DNA of 64,000 bases from Lactarius indigo (GCA_025766275.1 JAFKAC010000003.1:2046001-2110000), one strand, 5' to 3'. Shown: positions 11,724 through 23,348, counted from the stretch's first letter. Made by a program: numbers and translations. Notes: generated by a model not told the origin, from the letters alone.

Positions 11724-12980
11724 TTAATCAGTATCTGGAGTTTCAATGCCGTCAGTGGGTAGAGCCACCATTGGCGTTATATCTGTGGATCTCGGAGCCA
11801 CCGTCCTGGTCTTCTGCACTTCTGGTCCCTTCGTCCCAAATATCTCTCCACCTCGAGCGACCAACAGTCGTGCCCGCACATCCAGTAACACGCCCCCTCA
11901 ACGAAGAGACAAATCAGGATCCACGAAGGTAGCTTCTCGCATAGCTCTAGGGCCTTGGCTAGCTTTCGATTTGTTGAATCCCGTGTACCAGTCCTGCGTC
12001 CCATTCAAGTCCAAACCCTTTTCGTTCATGACGACAGTGAGGTTGTGATAAGCGTGTCCTAGCGCAGCTTGTTCGATGTTGTATAAACATAGATCCTAGT
12101 TCAAGATCCGAGAGGTCAGACTCACATACGGCCAAGAGCGGTACTAGATACGCACATTTGTGAGGAAAAGGTGATATACGAACTCCTCAAGGAAAACCAC
12201 CATCGCAGGATGGTCCATGACCTCGTCAGGGATGTCCAGGCCCAGCTTTGTGGGAAAGAGTGTAGTATATACGGCCGAGACGCGCAACCTGAGGTCAAGA
12301 TAGCCTTCGATCCCACGGATGATCCCTTGTCTTGAATGCTAGCCTCTTAAGCTATTGCATAGAGATATTGTTCGAATGTTTTGAGGAATCGTCTCTGAGC
12401 CTCATCGCTCGCAACTTTGATCGTATGAAGCCAGAATCTATAAACATACTCAGTCATGAGTGATGATTGCAAGGCAGTGCTCGCACTGGCAGACTCGGAA
12501 AACTCGAAGATAGATGTACTGTTTTGCAACGTCTCCGGGTTTCGGCTCGCTTTGTGGGCGCTCCTTGTGAGGGTTTATCCATGGCCGCATCGGTATAGAT
12601 AGTAACTCCAGCTTGGTCGAGTTTGTCGGTGTACTCGTCGTAAATGAAAAGGAGTGCCATTAATTCACAGGCAACGAGGAGACCCTCTGATGGAACTTGT
12701 CAGGATATTCCCACTAACCCGCAGGGCGTAGCGGCAAACCTTCATCCAGTAAAGCATATCCAACTGAACCGAGAAGCGCTATATGCCAGTCCAGTTACGA
12801 ATTAAAATACCCACTCAACGAAGTTGCACCGGTCGAATGATTTCTGTGACTTGGTATCAAGGGTCTCGAACGCGTGGACCCACTCGTCGAACTGGTCCTT
12901 TGTTTCTTCATAGTGCTTGTTCACGCGTCTAGGCCAGGGCCACTCTCAGGGAGACGAAATATTCTGACATCGTTTAGATG
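11724..12980 (-). pseudogene. Decayed sesquiterpene synthase (class I terpene cyclase)
   Basis: Fragments in all three minus-strand frames line up, in order, with a basidiomycete sesquiterpene synthase that would cyclise farnesyl diphosphate. In order they are FRLPE; WPWPRRVNKHYEETKDQFDE; SFDRCNF; ALLGSVGYALLDEG; CELMALLFIYDEYTDKLDQA with the Asp-rich metal motif DEYTD at 12625-12639; FWLHTIKVASDEAQRRFLKT; IRGIEGYLDLR; LGLDIPDEVMDHP; DLCLYNIEQA; AYHNLTVVMNEKGLDLNG; a HDCWSLEVERY segment; and FGTKGPEVQKTRTV at the C-terminus. The reading frame is broken near 12943, near 12790, near 12575, at a TAA stop 12347-12349 and just after it, near 11970, and near 11838. No GT-AG intron I tried repairs these. 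The NSE motif also has Leu in place of Ser. Neighbouring genes are intact, which argues against poor sequence quality. The exact 5' end is uncertain. Confidence 0.8.
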
Positions 12981-13385
12981 AGGAAGTAAGCGTTCGAACG
13001 CAGGAGCACGTCGATGCTGCCTTTGATGTACAGTAGTACACCTTACGCCGCCGAGTCACGCGGCGTGGTGTACCCGTCGTGGGTTGGGTGTGCGCATGAC
13101 AATCACATTGTTGCAAAGGGTGCCAAATTCAAGGGTCCTGTGCAAGGCGAGAGAGACACGAACTGGAGAGAGAGGGTGATATAGTGGCATGTACAATTCT
13201 GTGACAGTCTGCTTGTTTCGTGTGAGTGCTAGATGCTCAGAGGACCCGTGGTAATTCCTACCGGTGATGTGTGCTGTGGAAGAGTAAGATCTTGCGCCAG
13301 ATTCGGTTTGTCCATGTTTACGATTTGCAGGGAATTTCGAGCTTGTGAAGGACAAAGCAAGGTGACTCGTTCTGTCGCGTAAAAC
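12981..13385. promoter_or_regulatory. Upstream region of phosphoglycerate dehydrogenase with two Gcn4/Cpc1-type sites
   Basis: 405 bp without a supported gene between the terpene synthase remnant and the phosphoglycerate dehydrogenase start. It contains two copies of the general amino-acid control core TGACTC, one on the plus strand at 13363-13368 (18 bp before the ATG) and one on the minus strand at 13053-13058. In other fungi this core is bound by Gcn4/Cpc1 at amino-acid biosynthesis genes; use here is inferred. A six-base match is expected by chance often enough that this is weak evidence. Confidence 0.35.
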
Positions 13386-14859
13386 ATGTCGTCGAATCCT
13401 ATCGCGATACGATCCCCGTCCTATTCAGCAACCCACCCCGCTGTATCTATATCCGTATCTCCGAAAACAGGCTCACTGACTCGGGAACACAACCGTCCGA
13501 GTTCGTTAGGCACACTCCCGAATGTTCGACAACCTAAAGTACTGCACCCGATCGAGAACGAGGACTTGCGTATACTCCTCTTGGAAAACATCAGTTCAGA
13601 TGCCGTTAAGACTTTTGAAGCCAATGGCTGGCGCGTCGATCACCACATAAAGGCTATGAGCGAGGACGATCTCGTCCAGCGGATAGGTCAATACCATGCC
13701 GTTGGTATCCGCAGCAAGACCAAAATCACGGAAAGGGTGATAAAGGCTGCATCCAAGGTCTGTACTCACCCAATCAGATATTAAACATTCTTTCGTACTG
13801 ATGTTGTCTCTCGCTCAGCTACTTGTCATCGGATGCTTCTGTATCGGCGTAAATCAAGTCGACCTGGTGACCGCTGGGAAAGCTGGCATCCCAGTTTTCA
13901 ACTCCCCCTTTTCCAACTCGCGTTCCGTGGCAGAATTGGTCTTGTCAGAGATCATTGCGCTAGCGCGACAGTATTTCGAACGTGGCTTCGAATTGCGCCA
14001 AGGTATCTGGAACAAGCAGTCGAAAGGTTGCTGGGAAATCCGTGGCAAGACCCTTGGTATTATAGGCTACGGTCACATCGGCTCCCAACTCTCCGTCCTC
14101 GCCGAAGCGTTTGGAATGCGCGTCCTCTTCCATGATGTCGTCAACCTTATGCCCCTTGGTTCCGCTCGCCAAGTCGAGTCCCTACCTTCGCTTCTTTCCG
14201 CGTCTGACTTTGTCACTATTCATGTACCCGAACTTCCCGAGACCATGAATATGATTTCCGGTATTCAACTTGCGCAGATGAAGAAGGGGTCGTATCTCAT
14301 CAACAATGCACGCGGCACTGTCGTAGACATACCCGCGTTGATTGAAGCCATGAAGTCCGGGCACATAGCTGGCGCCGCCATCGATGTCTTCCCCCACGAA
14401 CCAGGCGCGAATGGTGCACCGTTTGATGACCAATTGAACCCATGGGCAAGCGAACTACGCGCGCTGAAGAATGTCATCCTTACGCCACACATCGGGGGTT
14501 CAACCGAAGAGGCTCAGAGGATGATCGGCGAGGAAGTTTCTGGCGCACTCACCCGCTATCTCAATTTCGGTTCGACGGTCGGCGCCGTGAACTTCCCAGA
14601 GGTAGATCTACGTGCAATCACCGCAGAGCAACCCGACCACGTCCGCATTTGTCACGTTCACATCAACCAACCTGGTGTACTCCGCCAAGTCAACGAGGTG
14701 CTCTCACCTTACAACGTGGAGAAGCAATACTCCGATTCCAAGGGGGACGTTGCCTATCTTATGGCGGACATTGCCGATGTAGGCCCCCAGGACGTAAACC
14801 GACTACGGGAAATGATCAGCAAGACGAGCGCGAATATCCTGACACGCCTTCTAGCTTGA
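13386..14859 (+). CDS. SER3: D-3-phosphoglycerate dehydrogenase
   Basis: First enzyme of the phosphorylated serine pathway: oxidises 3-phosphoglycerate to 3-phosphohydroxypyruvate with NAD in the cytosol. ATG 13386, exon 1 13386-13757, intron 13758-13818 (61 nt, donor gtctgt, acceptor gctcag), exon 2 13819-14859, 470 residues. The Rossmann motif GIIGYGHIGSQL lies near residue 207. Catalytic residues are Arg289 (NNARGTVVD), Glu318 (FPHEPGAN) and His348 (LTPHIGGST). A C-terminal ACT-type regulatory domain (about residues 395-470, HVHINQPGVLRQVNEVLSPY) implies serine feedback control, as in the family. The N-terminal 50 residues before the catalytic fold are Ser/Pro-rich. Symbol by homology to yeast SER3/SER33, which are paralogues; only one copy is seen here. 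Confidence 0.95.
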
Positions 14860-15051
14860 ATTATTCACGTCTACACGTTATTTCCGACGTTACCATAGAT
14901 GGCCCGGAGTCTAGTAAAAGTAACTCTACAGACGTACACTCAACGGTACTTCAGATTCCCACTCAACTGGGACTGTCTCGCACATGTGTAGCTTGTAATG
15001 TACGGACCGCGCAGTCCAAGTCATGTAGCTTTAAATTGCTTAACCAACACA

Positions 15052-16604
15052 TCAGGACCCTCTGACTTTTGTCTCGAGACATTTTTTGAGGTTGTGTTTT
15101 GTATCACCAACTGGCCAGGCTTCCACTGGGCTGTCTCGTACGAAGGGGTCAACACAGACTCGGGCCATGGCCTTGAAAAGATCTTCCAGGATCCACGTGA
15201 GCCTTGGGCCAGTAAGCTCTATAGCAGGCTCTGCGTTTATTTCGAGGAGCTTAACTTGGAACTGCAACGGTGACGACGAGGTGTGTTCGACGAGAAAGTC
15301 AACACCGTAGAGTTCAAAAGCGTTAGCTACTGGCTGTTGGTTGACTCCCGAGCATTATTTCACGATGCAAACTCTCCGGCGAAAATGAACCGCACCTGAA
15401 AGTGAATTGGTGACTGAATAGCCGCCTTGAAGGTTTCCGAAAGGGCCTCCGCCATTTGGTCTTGGGTGTTTTCGAGATGGCTTTGTGTCAGAAGATTTGA
15501 CTTGGGTCCGTCGCCGGCATCGCCAGACATGACATGGCAACCGACCAGCTCGTCGAACAGCCGCACGCCTTCTTCTCCTCTGTGAGTTTGCAGTGACGAA
15601 TTCGTCAGGTGAGGTACCAGGTCGATGCCACCGTCAGTGGCGGGCGCTGGATGGGTGTAGGGTTTCAGAGAGAACAGTGCCAAGACACGAGTGTACAGAT
15701 AGAGCGTGAGGTCCCCGGCGGCAACGCAATATGCTCTGAGATGAAACTGCGCCCATCGAACATTTATTATGACCAAAAGCAGAAGTCAAGACTGGGTCGT
15801 GACAGACCTTATGACCCTGCAACTGATCGGTGGGTGGAGAAGGTGCACCGCCCAGGGGAACCTCGTGAGGGTCAAGTAGGAGAGGCTTGGATAGGTACTC
15901 CTGAGATGATCGAATCGTCAAGGGCCCCGTCATCAATTGATAACAGTATGAACACCGCTCGCCTGAATGACAAAGTGGCGTAGTTGTGAGATTGCGACGG
16001 AAGTCTCATCAACGACCATATCCCCATCTCCATCTGAGCAACTGTCGTCAAATTCCACTAGTATTCGATGCAGAGTCTCTTTTGAGTTGAAGACTCGGAT
16101 GCCCATGCCTCGGTCTGCCATCCCTGGTTTCAAGATCCACCATCGATCATCATCAGTTTCGGCTGAACCGGTTGGCCTATCGAGAATATCAGAGAGGTCC
16201 CAAAGTTCGTCCGCCCAGAGTTCGTCAAGTTCGTCTGCAAATGAAATGTCTATCTCCCAGGTTTTTGGCACTGCAATTCGGAGGACTGTGTCGGGGTGCT
16301 TCGTCAAGTACACATGAATGCAGCGCGAGAGAAAGTGTTTTCGAATGAGGGCTTTTCGGATGACATACGAGGAAGACAGGACATTAAGGTGATCGGAATG
16401 GGTCAGACCGTGGTCGATCTCGTCGTAGCTGGACCACTGAATGAGTTTGTTGTTGGATAACCGGACCAGGCTCGAATGAATAGATGCACTGTCGATAATT
16501 GCAAGTGAGAGCAATGCACTTCTGACTAGGGACTCTGTGAGGGGAGCTGAAGGCCAAGAGACGAAAGCGACCGCCGGCTGGGTCCTACCACTTGCAACCT
16601 CCAT
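15052..16604 (-). CDS. Tubulin-tyrosine ligase family protein (ATP-grasp)
   Basis: Member of the TTL ATP-grasp family, whose animal members ligate amino acids to tubulin tails; the fungal substrate is not established. ATG 16604, stop TGA 15052-15054. The first large exon holds the family signatures KHPDTVLRIAVPKTWEID, ADELDELWADELWDL and WWILKPGMADRGMGIRVF, the last being the nucleotide-binding loop. After an intron near 15950 come EYLSKPLLLDPHEVPLGG, then RAYCVAAGDLTLYLYTRVLA and VGCHVMSGDAGD. The last exon has ELYGVDFLVEHTSSSPLQFQ and KLLEINAEPAIELTGPRL, which supplies the Asn of the metal site in LLEINAEP. In budding yeast the family member Pby1 carries an extra N-terminal SurE-type domain; none is visible here, so this is a stand-alone TTL domain. 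Function beyond ligase-like ATP use is inferred. Confidence 0.85.
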
Positions 16605-16755
16605 TGTTCTATCTACTCAGGCTCCGAGGCCTCAGAAGTCGAATAAAAGCCAAAAACACCAGCCGGGTCCCCGGCGCTGACAAAAATAAATATTCCACAA
16701 AAGTAACTAAATATGCGCTAGTAATCAGGTTAAAATGTTAAAATGTAAGTAAGTA

Positions 16756-18284
16756 TTATTTAGCACGGGGCATCTGTCGTAAGAGTGCTATGACAGCATT
16801 CATATCCGCATCTTGCGCGCCTTCGCTGCTGCTGTGATTTGAATCTGCACGGTTCCAGAACCAGCCAGGCCCGTCAATTCTAACGCCTACTCCGGCAGCC
16901 TGAGCCTCAGGGCTTATTGCCTCCTCTCCGCTATCCTGACGTCCCTGCACGGCCATACCTATCGGACCGGTCAAGTCGTTGTAAGTTACGCCAAAGAACC
17001 GAGAGAGCTTGGCAGCCCTCAACCTGCGCCTACGGAAAGCGTCCCCGTCCTCTGGCCGATCGCGTGAGCATTGCGCTTCGGGGTTTTCGTCGGGACCGGA
17101 CAATGGATGGGAAGAAGTTGGGTCGCACTCGATTTCGATTTCGACATCGTTCATAGTAGGGTGAGGCGACGGGGGCGGAATAGAGTCGACAGAAGATAGA
17201 CTGGAACGAGACCGGTGTCTTGGTGAACGTTCAGAATTTGCGAAACGCAAATCGCCCGAAGAGAGAGCAAGATAGGTTTTTGTCCTCTCTCTTTGGATGG
17301 CGTCCGGTGTTGACGGTACGTCCTCGAGGCGCGACGGGGCTCTGTACAAGGCGATAGGTGGTTCTGTCCCAAAGACCTGTGGAACTACGTTTATGACTGG
17401 GCATGGAGGTGTCTGGCCAGGCCTACCTGTGTTAGTTTCCTTCCTCTGCGGAGACTCAGGATCCTCTGCGACTCAGTTAACGGTGGATGCATCCCTGACT
17501 CTTGACCTTGGTCAGCTAGTGGGCACCGTTGGTCCTCATTCGAGGCTCTTCTCTTCGTCCAGAGAGACACGCCCCGTTTTGAAGAATACGCTGGCATAGG
17601 GCTATCTCCTGGGCTTCGAGGACGGGCACCAAATTCCGTAGGGTTCAGATTATAGACGCTCCGCCATCTCGGTTTATTCCTCGGTCGCGTTACGTGAACG
17701 TTATCGAGGGAATGGAGGTCAGACGAATCAGACTGCGTCTCCGCCACAAGGTCACGATGATCGGTTTGAGAAGCATTCTCGTCGGAGCGGGCAGAACTCG
17801 TCCTCATTGATCCCGACCAGTCCCGGCGACCAAGGCCGAAACGTGTCAAATCGAATTGATTTATGTGTGCAGGAATAATGGAGGAGCGCCGTCTAGGCAC
17901 AGTTCGATTCGAGTCATCGTGGACGGATGGTAGAAGCGAAGGAGAAGACATCGTGCTTGCCGCTACTGTGTGAGCCATAGGCGAGAAGCGAGGGGAGCGA
18001 GGCGATGGCTCAATGAATGAGCGTTCTGAAGATGATGGGACATGTAGCTGGGAGAGACCCGTGGGGGGTACCTCTAATACGGCTGGCGTGCTGCCTTTGA
18101 CTGGACGGACGGGCGCTACTGTTGCTTGCAGGTCTCCGAGGATCTGGCTCAGCTTCTTGGCCTGCCTTAAAAGCCTTTGCTTCTCCTTCCCATCAAGATC
18201 GTTCCTTGAGGTTGGTGGTGATGGGATAGACGCAGGTGATAAATCAGGATGGCCTAAAGAGGCTAGCAAGGAACTGGATGGCAT
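16756..18284 (-). CDS. Conserved hypothetical protein with three KLxxxxG motifs
   Basis: 492-residue, mostly disordered protein of unknown function. ATG 18284, intron 17377-17426 (50 nt), stop at 16756. Three similar short basic-hydrophobic motifs stand out: RQAKKLSQILG (near residues 40-50), RRGRKLTQVFG formed across the intron junction near residue 286, and RAAKLSRFFGVTYNDL in the second exon. They share the pattern R-x-x-K-L-[ST]-[QR]-[ILV/F]-[FL]-G, suggesting a repeated binding helix. Between them the chain is rich in Ser, Pro and Arg with many SP/TP sites, consistent with phosphorylation. I believe similar motifs occur in other basidiomycete proteins but cannot name a domain. Start chosen at the first ATG of the frame; upstream the frame opens only with TTG. 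Confidence 0.6.
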
Positions 18285-19046
18285 GAGGGTGTGATGCCCC
18301 AACAAGCCGAATCACCGTGGTGAGAGCGATGCCCCGAAAACGTCCCTCGTCGCCTGACCCCTACGTGGATAGGTGATGCTAAAAGGATAGTTGATGAGAA
18401 AAACGTCAATCATATCAGTCACAGACGATTGCGCTCACCGTGACTAGATATTCCTCCCACTAAGCCTGAGTGGTGAAGGAAAGCAGCAACCCCCTGTCTG
18501 TCCAGCAGCAGTCCCGTACCTGTCAACGACTAATTTCGCGCAGGAAGCGCGGCACACAGCCGATGGTACCGAAGCTCATGGCCGCGGTTGACGGCACACT
18601 GATCTACGTAACTATGTCAAGGCAGGCCTATTGCCGCATTTCTTCGTCCATAAGTAGGGAGAGAAGCCAGTGAGCAGGCAAAGCCCAAGGCTTCTAGCTT
18701 ATTCAGAATCTGCCACTTGAATGTTGGGCGAAGTGACCACCGACCATGAAGAAAAATTACGTCTTGTCGTCATGGGAACCCTTGCACGTTCTTCATCGAA
18801 TTGATAATCAGGTCCCTAATAAGGTAAGCAACGACTAATGTCCGTTTTTGTAGGGTATGGTATAACGTGTTATTACAGAATGAGTACACCAGCGAGCGAA
18901 ATTAATCAATCTAGCGTAGGATTGGAAGAAAGGAGTGGGCGCAGAAGCATAAACATTTTTTAAATAATATCGTTAACAAAGATGTCATGGTCTGAACTGC
19001 AGACAGTGCGGAAATGATCATGTCCCAAACAAAGATCGTAAGAATG
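18285..19046. other. Intergenic region, no gene supported
   Basis: 762 bp between the start of the KLxxxxG-motif gene and the stop of the Sec7-PH gene, both on the minus strand. It contains the promoter of the former and the 3' untranslated region of the latter. Short open frames exist but show no family resemblance or splice support. The 18880-18990 part is AT-rich. No RNA gene or repeat was recognised. Confidence 0.55.
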
Positions 19047-22000
19047 TTATGGCGCGGGAATGGAACCAGGAGAACGTGTGGTCATGCGCACTAAACCGGT
19101 AGCAGAGGTGCTGACTTGACGTCCGAGAGAAACATTCAAGGTAGACGGCATCCTCACGAGGGACACCCGCTTTGCCGCACGAGTCTTGTTCCACTCTTCA
19201 GCCTCCTCGTCTGGTCCCTCCAGCGCAGTACTGAATCTCTGGTGTGATGGATCAGATTCAGGTGTTGACTTCCCGTCGGTTTCCTGAGCGGGTGAGAATG
19301 TGCTCTGTGAGTCCGTCGGCGTCCCGTCCCTTCCAGATACGTGCGAGTCGAATGGGGCTTCCACCACACCGACGGGCCAGGCAAAGTCGAGTGCGGTATG
19401 AAATGACTCCGCCGTTGACGATTCTGGAACAAGTGAACCATCACGGCGGTGATGCAGGCTCCTGGGGGTGTCGGTCGTGGGTTCGGCTATACGCGGTGGC
19501 TGCATTCGGGGGACACACGGTTCACATCGACTGTGCAGTGTATCAGTTGCTGCCTTCAGTGCGATTTTTTTCGTTCGATGCCATTCCTGTTCTTGGGCAA
19601 CAAGATCGTTGCGCAGAACTTCTTTGTGGCAAAGCCGCATTGCGAGTTCCAGTCGAACCGTTTGTATTGCTTTGGACGTTTGCAGAACGACAGCCCCTAG
19701 CCTTTCGCGGGTAGCGCGTTGAAATGGCGTAAGAACCGCGACGTTGCGCAGCAAACGGATATCAGACTCCTCCTGAAGTTGCAACGAGGATATTTTCGAG
19801 TCAAGTTCTGTAAGCTTGGACCGAATTTCCTGAGTTCGCGTCGACAGTCGTCCATGTTCGAACTCTTCTGAAAAGGGAGAGAGCCGTGGTCGTGGGGCAG
19901 ATTCCAGGCTATGCGCGCGGGGGCGCCCGTCAGATCTTGCTGAGGGGCTGTCGACAGACGTGCACCGTCCCGCGGCCAGGTCCGCCTTCACTTGATCAAA
20001 GGTAGCTTTGAGTTGATGCGCTGCGGCGATATCAGGAGCCCCTGTTATGTCAAGTTCCATATCCTCGCGACCACTGACTATTTTAACCCCGGCTGGCATA
20101 GAGACGGTCTCGGGGGCGCTAATGGAGGTGGAAAGCCTGTCGATCAGGTCATCTGAGTTTCGGCCCCAGGAGCGGACACGGGAGGTTCGCGAGTCAGAGT
20201 TGGCCCATCGCAAGTCCTGCAGGTGAGAAGTTGCAGCTGCTATACCCATTAACTCCACGTCTTTGCCCGACATGCCTGGAGCCCGCATCGGGATCCCAAC
20301 TGTCTTGAAGGCGCTGGCGTAATTGATGCATGACAGCCAGCTGTTCACGTCTTCCTCGCTCTCAGCTTGGAAAAGGAACGGTCGCCGATCACCAGATATG
20401 AAGAAAAATGTGTGATCTTGCTAGATATCGCTGTCAGCACCGCATTCAGGTGCTAGATCACAAATCAAACCTTGTCATGAGAGCGGTCACGTAGAGCCAC
20501 GGAGTCTTTAAGAGGTAGCACTTCGTCCGGTTTTCGAAGCGGAACGGGTGGAACAAGAATTCGTCCGTTGCGATCTCTCATTTGTCCTTGCAAGCTAGTA
20601 GCCCACATGTGATCTCGGAAAAACAGTAACTGAGATCTTGTGAGGATGACACTCCATGAGCGCCACTTGCCGGTCTTGGGCCGCTTGCCAATGTCTAGTG
20701 TTATATCCTTCCGAGTAAGCAGACCAGCCTTGGCTACCTTTAGCGGCGAAACTTGTTGAGGAGAATACGACTCGTCCGAGATCTGATTTGGGTTGGGATA
20801 TGGGCTAGAGAAGCCACCAATGTTGAGAGTGAAAACCGATGTAGACATGCGTCTTTCGGGGCCACCAACTCTGATTGTGCCGGCTTTGGAGAATGTCTCG
20901 TGAATGTCCTCTTCATTCCGGGGTCTTGAGGTCCCTTCATAGGAGTAAGGATTTTCGAAAGGAATGTGCTCCTCAACATCCACACGCAAGGGGCCAAGAC
21001 GGTTCTGGACAGTAGAGTTCAGAAGGGCGTACGTCAATACTAAAGGTTCCTCACCTTTGCAATCAGATAGTAAGGATCGATTTTGTTATTCTTGCCTAAT
21101 AGAGTCACAGAGCTGCCATTTCCGGGTAAGGAATGCTGCGGAGGGACGGTTGACAGTAGTCGTGACGGGCCGCCGTCGGAATTACGTTGTAGATTTACTT
21201 CCAAGGGGTCTTCTACAAAAATGAATGGAGCAAAGACGATGTTGTCATAGTAGTACTGTGAAAGCGAAATCAGCGACGGAAAGGCGATATCAATATTTCT
21301 CTCACTTCCAAGACTTCTGGATAGACGCCTGGCAGTCTTGTATTTCGGATATAGTCAGCCTTCGTCATTTTCCGTTTGTTGGATTTGTTGAACGCATCAG
21401 TGTGGAGCATGATAAGACTGAAGGCGAGGATATAGGGATGGTCTGATAACGATAAGGATAGCTACAATGCTCATGGTGCAGAAAAGACATACCGTCAGAG
21501 GTAAACAAGCTTCGATTGCACCTCAGGTACCTGCTTGCGAATGCCTCCATAACGCGGTCAATTTGCTGTGTTTCTCGCGGTAACCCTACATCCATGAGCA
21601 ACTTCCGCAGGGCAACATCTAAGGGATCGCCGTCGAACTCAAAGCGATCGATGTATGCTTGGAGAGCGTTGGTGTAGAAAGTCTCCCCACTGCAGAAATA
21701 AGGTGTCACATTCTGGAATCAAGCAAGCCCATCGGCGGGTCGTACCTAGAAGCCAGCACAGAAGCAATTTCCGCTTTGCTAATCGTGTAGAGCAATCGGT
21801 CAACATAAGCCGCCGGAGACTCTTCGTTGGGCTGCGGTTTTATGGAAAGGGATTTTGACGTCGAAGTACGGGGTGAGGGTTCTGGGGAGTCAACTTGAGC
21901 CTCCGTTACCCTAGTGGCAGACAGTGATGCCGAGGAAGAGCCAAATGAAAAAAGGTTAGCAGAAAGCCGATGGAATAATGGGGGATTTGTCTGAGAGCGT

Positions 22001-23268
22001 GGCCGCGCGACTTGTCGAGGTGTAGCTGTATCAAGGTTCTGCGAAGGTGGAGAATGCAAAGCAGATTTATTGGTAGCTGGGGAGGGTTCGTAGAAGGACA
22101 AAGCGCGGGATCGATCAACACTTGGGTCTGCTGTGGAAGGTCTTTGTCTGCGACAAGCAGAAGGTCGCAACGACCGAACAGGCATTTCTGAACTGCTCAC
22201 AGGACTGGGCGGAAGGGGGCGATTGCGGTATTCATCACGCGAGCTCAACCCAGGGGGTGAAGGTGGCAACTGTTCTTCCGTTTGTGAAGAATGAGAAGAG
22301 CGCGAGATAGCAGTGTCAAAGTGAAGAGGGGACATTGGGGGTAGCGAGGGCAGCAAATGTGATAAATGGTCAAAGGAATTGCGCGGGGGTAGTGTTGATA
22401 CTGGCATGACAGCGGATTTCGTAGAGTCGTTACGCTTCCGGTTCCAGAATGAGGCTCGACGAGCAAGTGACTTCCTTGGAGGAGTTACGTGTGAGGGGAT
22501 ATCTTCCAAAGCTTTGCCCTTCCCCTTCCCGTCAGAATCGAGAGCATTAACGGGGCCAAAGGAGATGCCGCGAGATCTGCCAGATCTTTTGGTACTGGTA
22601 GGTGAGCCCCCGTCATCTCCGTCGTATTCATGTGACAATTGGTGAAAACTTTTTGTTCGTCGTACGCTGTAAGGTGGGAAAGGGTGTTGATCGGACCGAG
22701 GTATAGGGATGAGGGGTAGTGAGTTGACGTCAGAGCGAGAAGAAGAAGCGGAAGCACGGGGCATGCTATGGGGAAGGCCGATAGCCAAAGAGGCATGAGC
22801 TAATGCGGCAGTGGCACGAGATGGTGAAGGCCGAGTCGCGGGAGCCACGACCAGCTGCGGGGCTTGCCTGCTTGGCCGATTTGACAATGACCGGGCTTCA
22901 ATGGGTGAGTCCACGCGACGTAGATGGACACTGGAAGCGTCTTCGTTGGAGGCAACAGGGGTGGGAGGGAGCGCCTTCTCCCTGGGATCTAGTAGTGTCT
23001 CTTGGGTTCGGCGACGAGGATCCGAGTTCTGCTGGTAATTTCCTGCATCAGACATGCTGAGACGCTGGGGAGGGCTGGCCTGTCGAGTCTGGTGCTTTCT
23101 CCAGACGGGTAGAGTGAGAAAATGAGTGGGAATAGTTGGGATGGCGGGTGCAGTAGTGCTCGGAAAGGCCACGGGGGAAGCATGATCTTCCTCCCTGTAT
23201 AGAGGTGGAGGGTACGCGTCTTTTTCTGAATATTTTGCAGATTTAACGGGCCAGCCAAACCGAACCAT
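19047..23268 (-). CDS. Sec7-PH domain Arf guanine nucleotide exchange factor
   Basis: Activates Arf-type GTPases on Golgi or plasma membranes. ATG 23268 (MVRFGWPVKS), stop TAA 19047-19049. Residues 1 to about 540 are Ser/Pro-rich and disordered. The Sec7 domain follows: ESPAAYVDRLLYTISKAEIA, then after an intron FYTNALQAYIDRFEFDGDPL, ALRKLLMDVGLPRETQQIDR with the catalytic Glu finger in LPRETQQ, and VMEAFASRYLRCN. Further exons give a segment of the LIMLHTDAFNKSNKRKMTKA type and the NIVFAPFIFVEDP tail. A PH domain spans about 20780-20350 (GLLTRKDITLDIGKRPKTGK, WRSWSVILTRSQLLFFRD, then FFFISGDRRPFLFQAESEED after an intron). A coiled-coil segment (EEFEHGRLSTRTQEIRSKLT onward) and a Ser-rich tail end the protein. 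Domain order resembles yeast Syt1. Several exon edges between 21040 and 21720 are approximate. Confidence 0.9.
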
Positions 23269-23348
23269 GCGGAAGACCGCGAGAGTACACACCGACTGAG
23301 AGTCGGAGAAGGAGGACAAGTAAATTATGTAAGAATGGCTATAACGAC

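Noticed and set aside
11724..12980. Terpene synthase as an intact, intron-rich gene
   Set aside because: Introns were tested at each break; some junctions fit (for example before DLCLYNIE), but no GT-AG pair removes the TAA at 12347-12349 or the breaks near 11838, 11970 and 12943.
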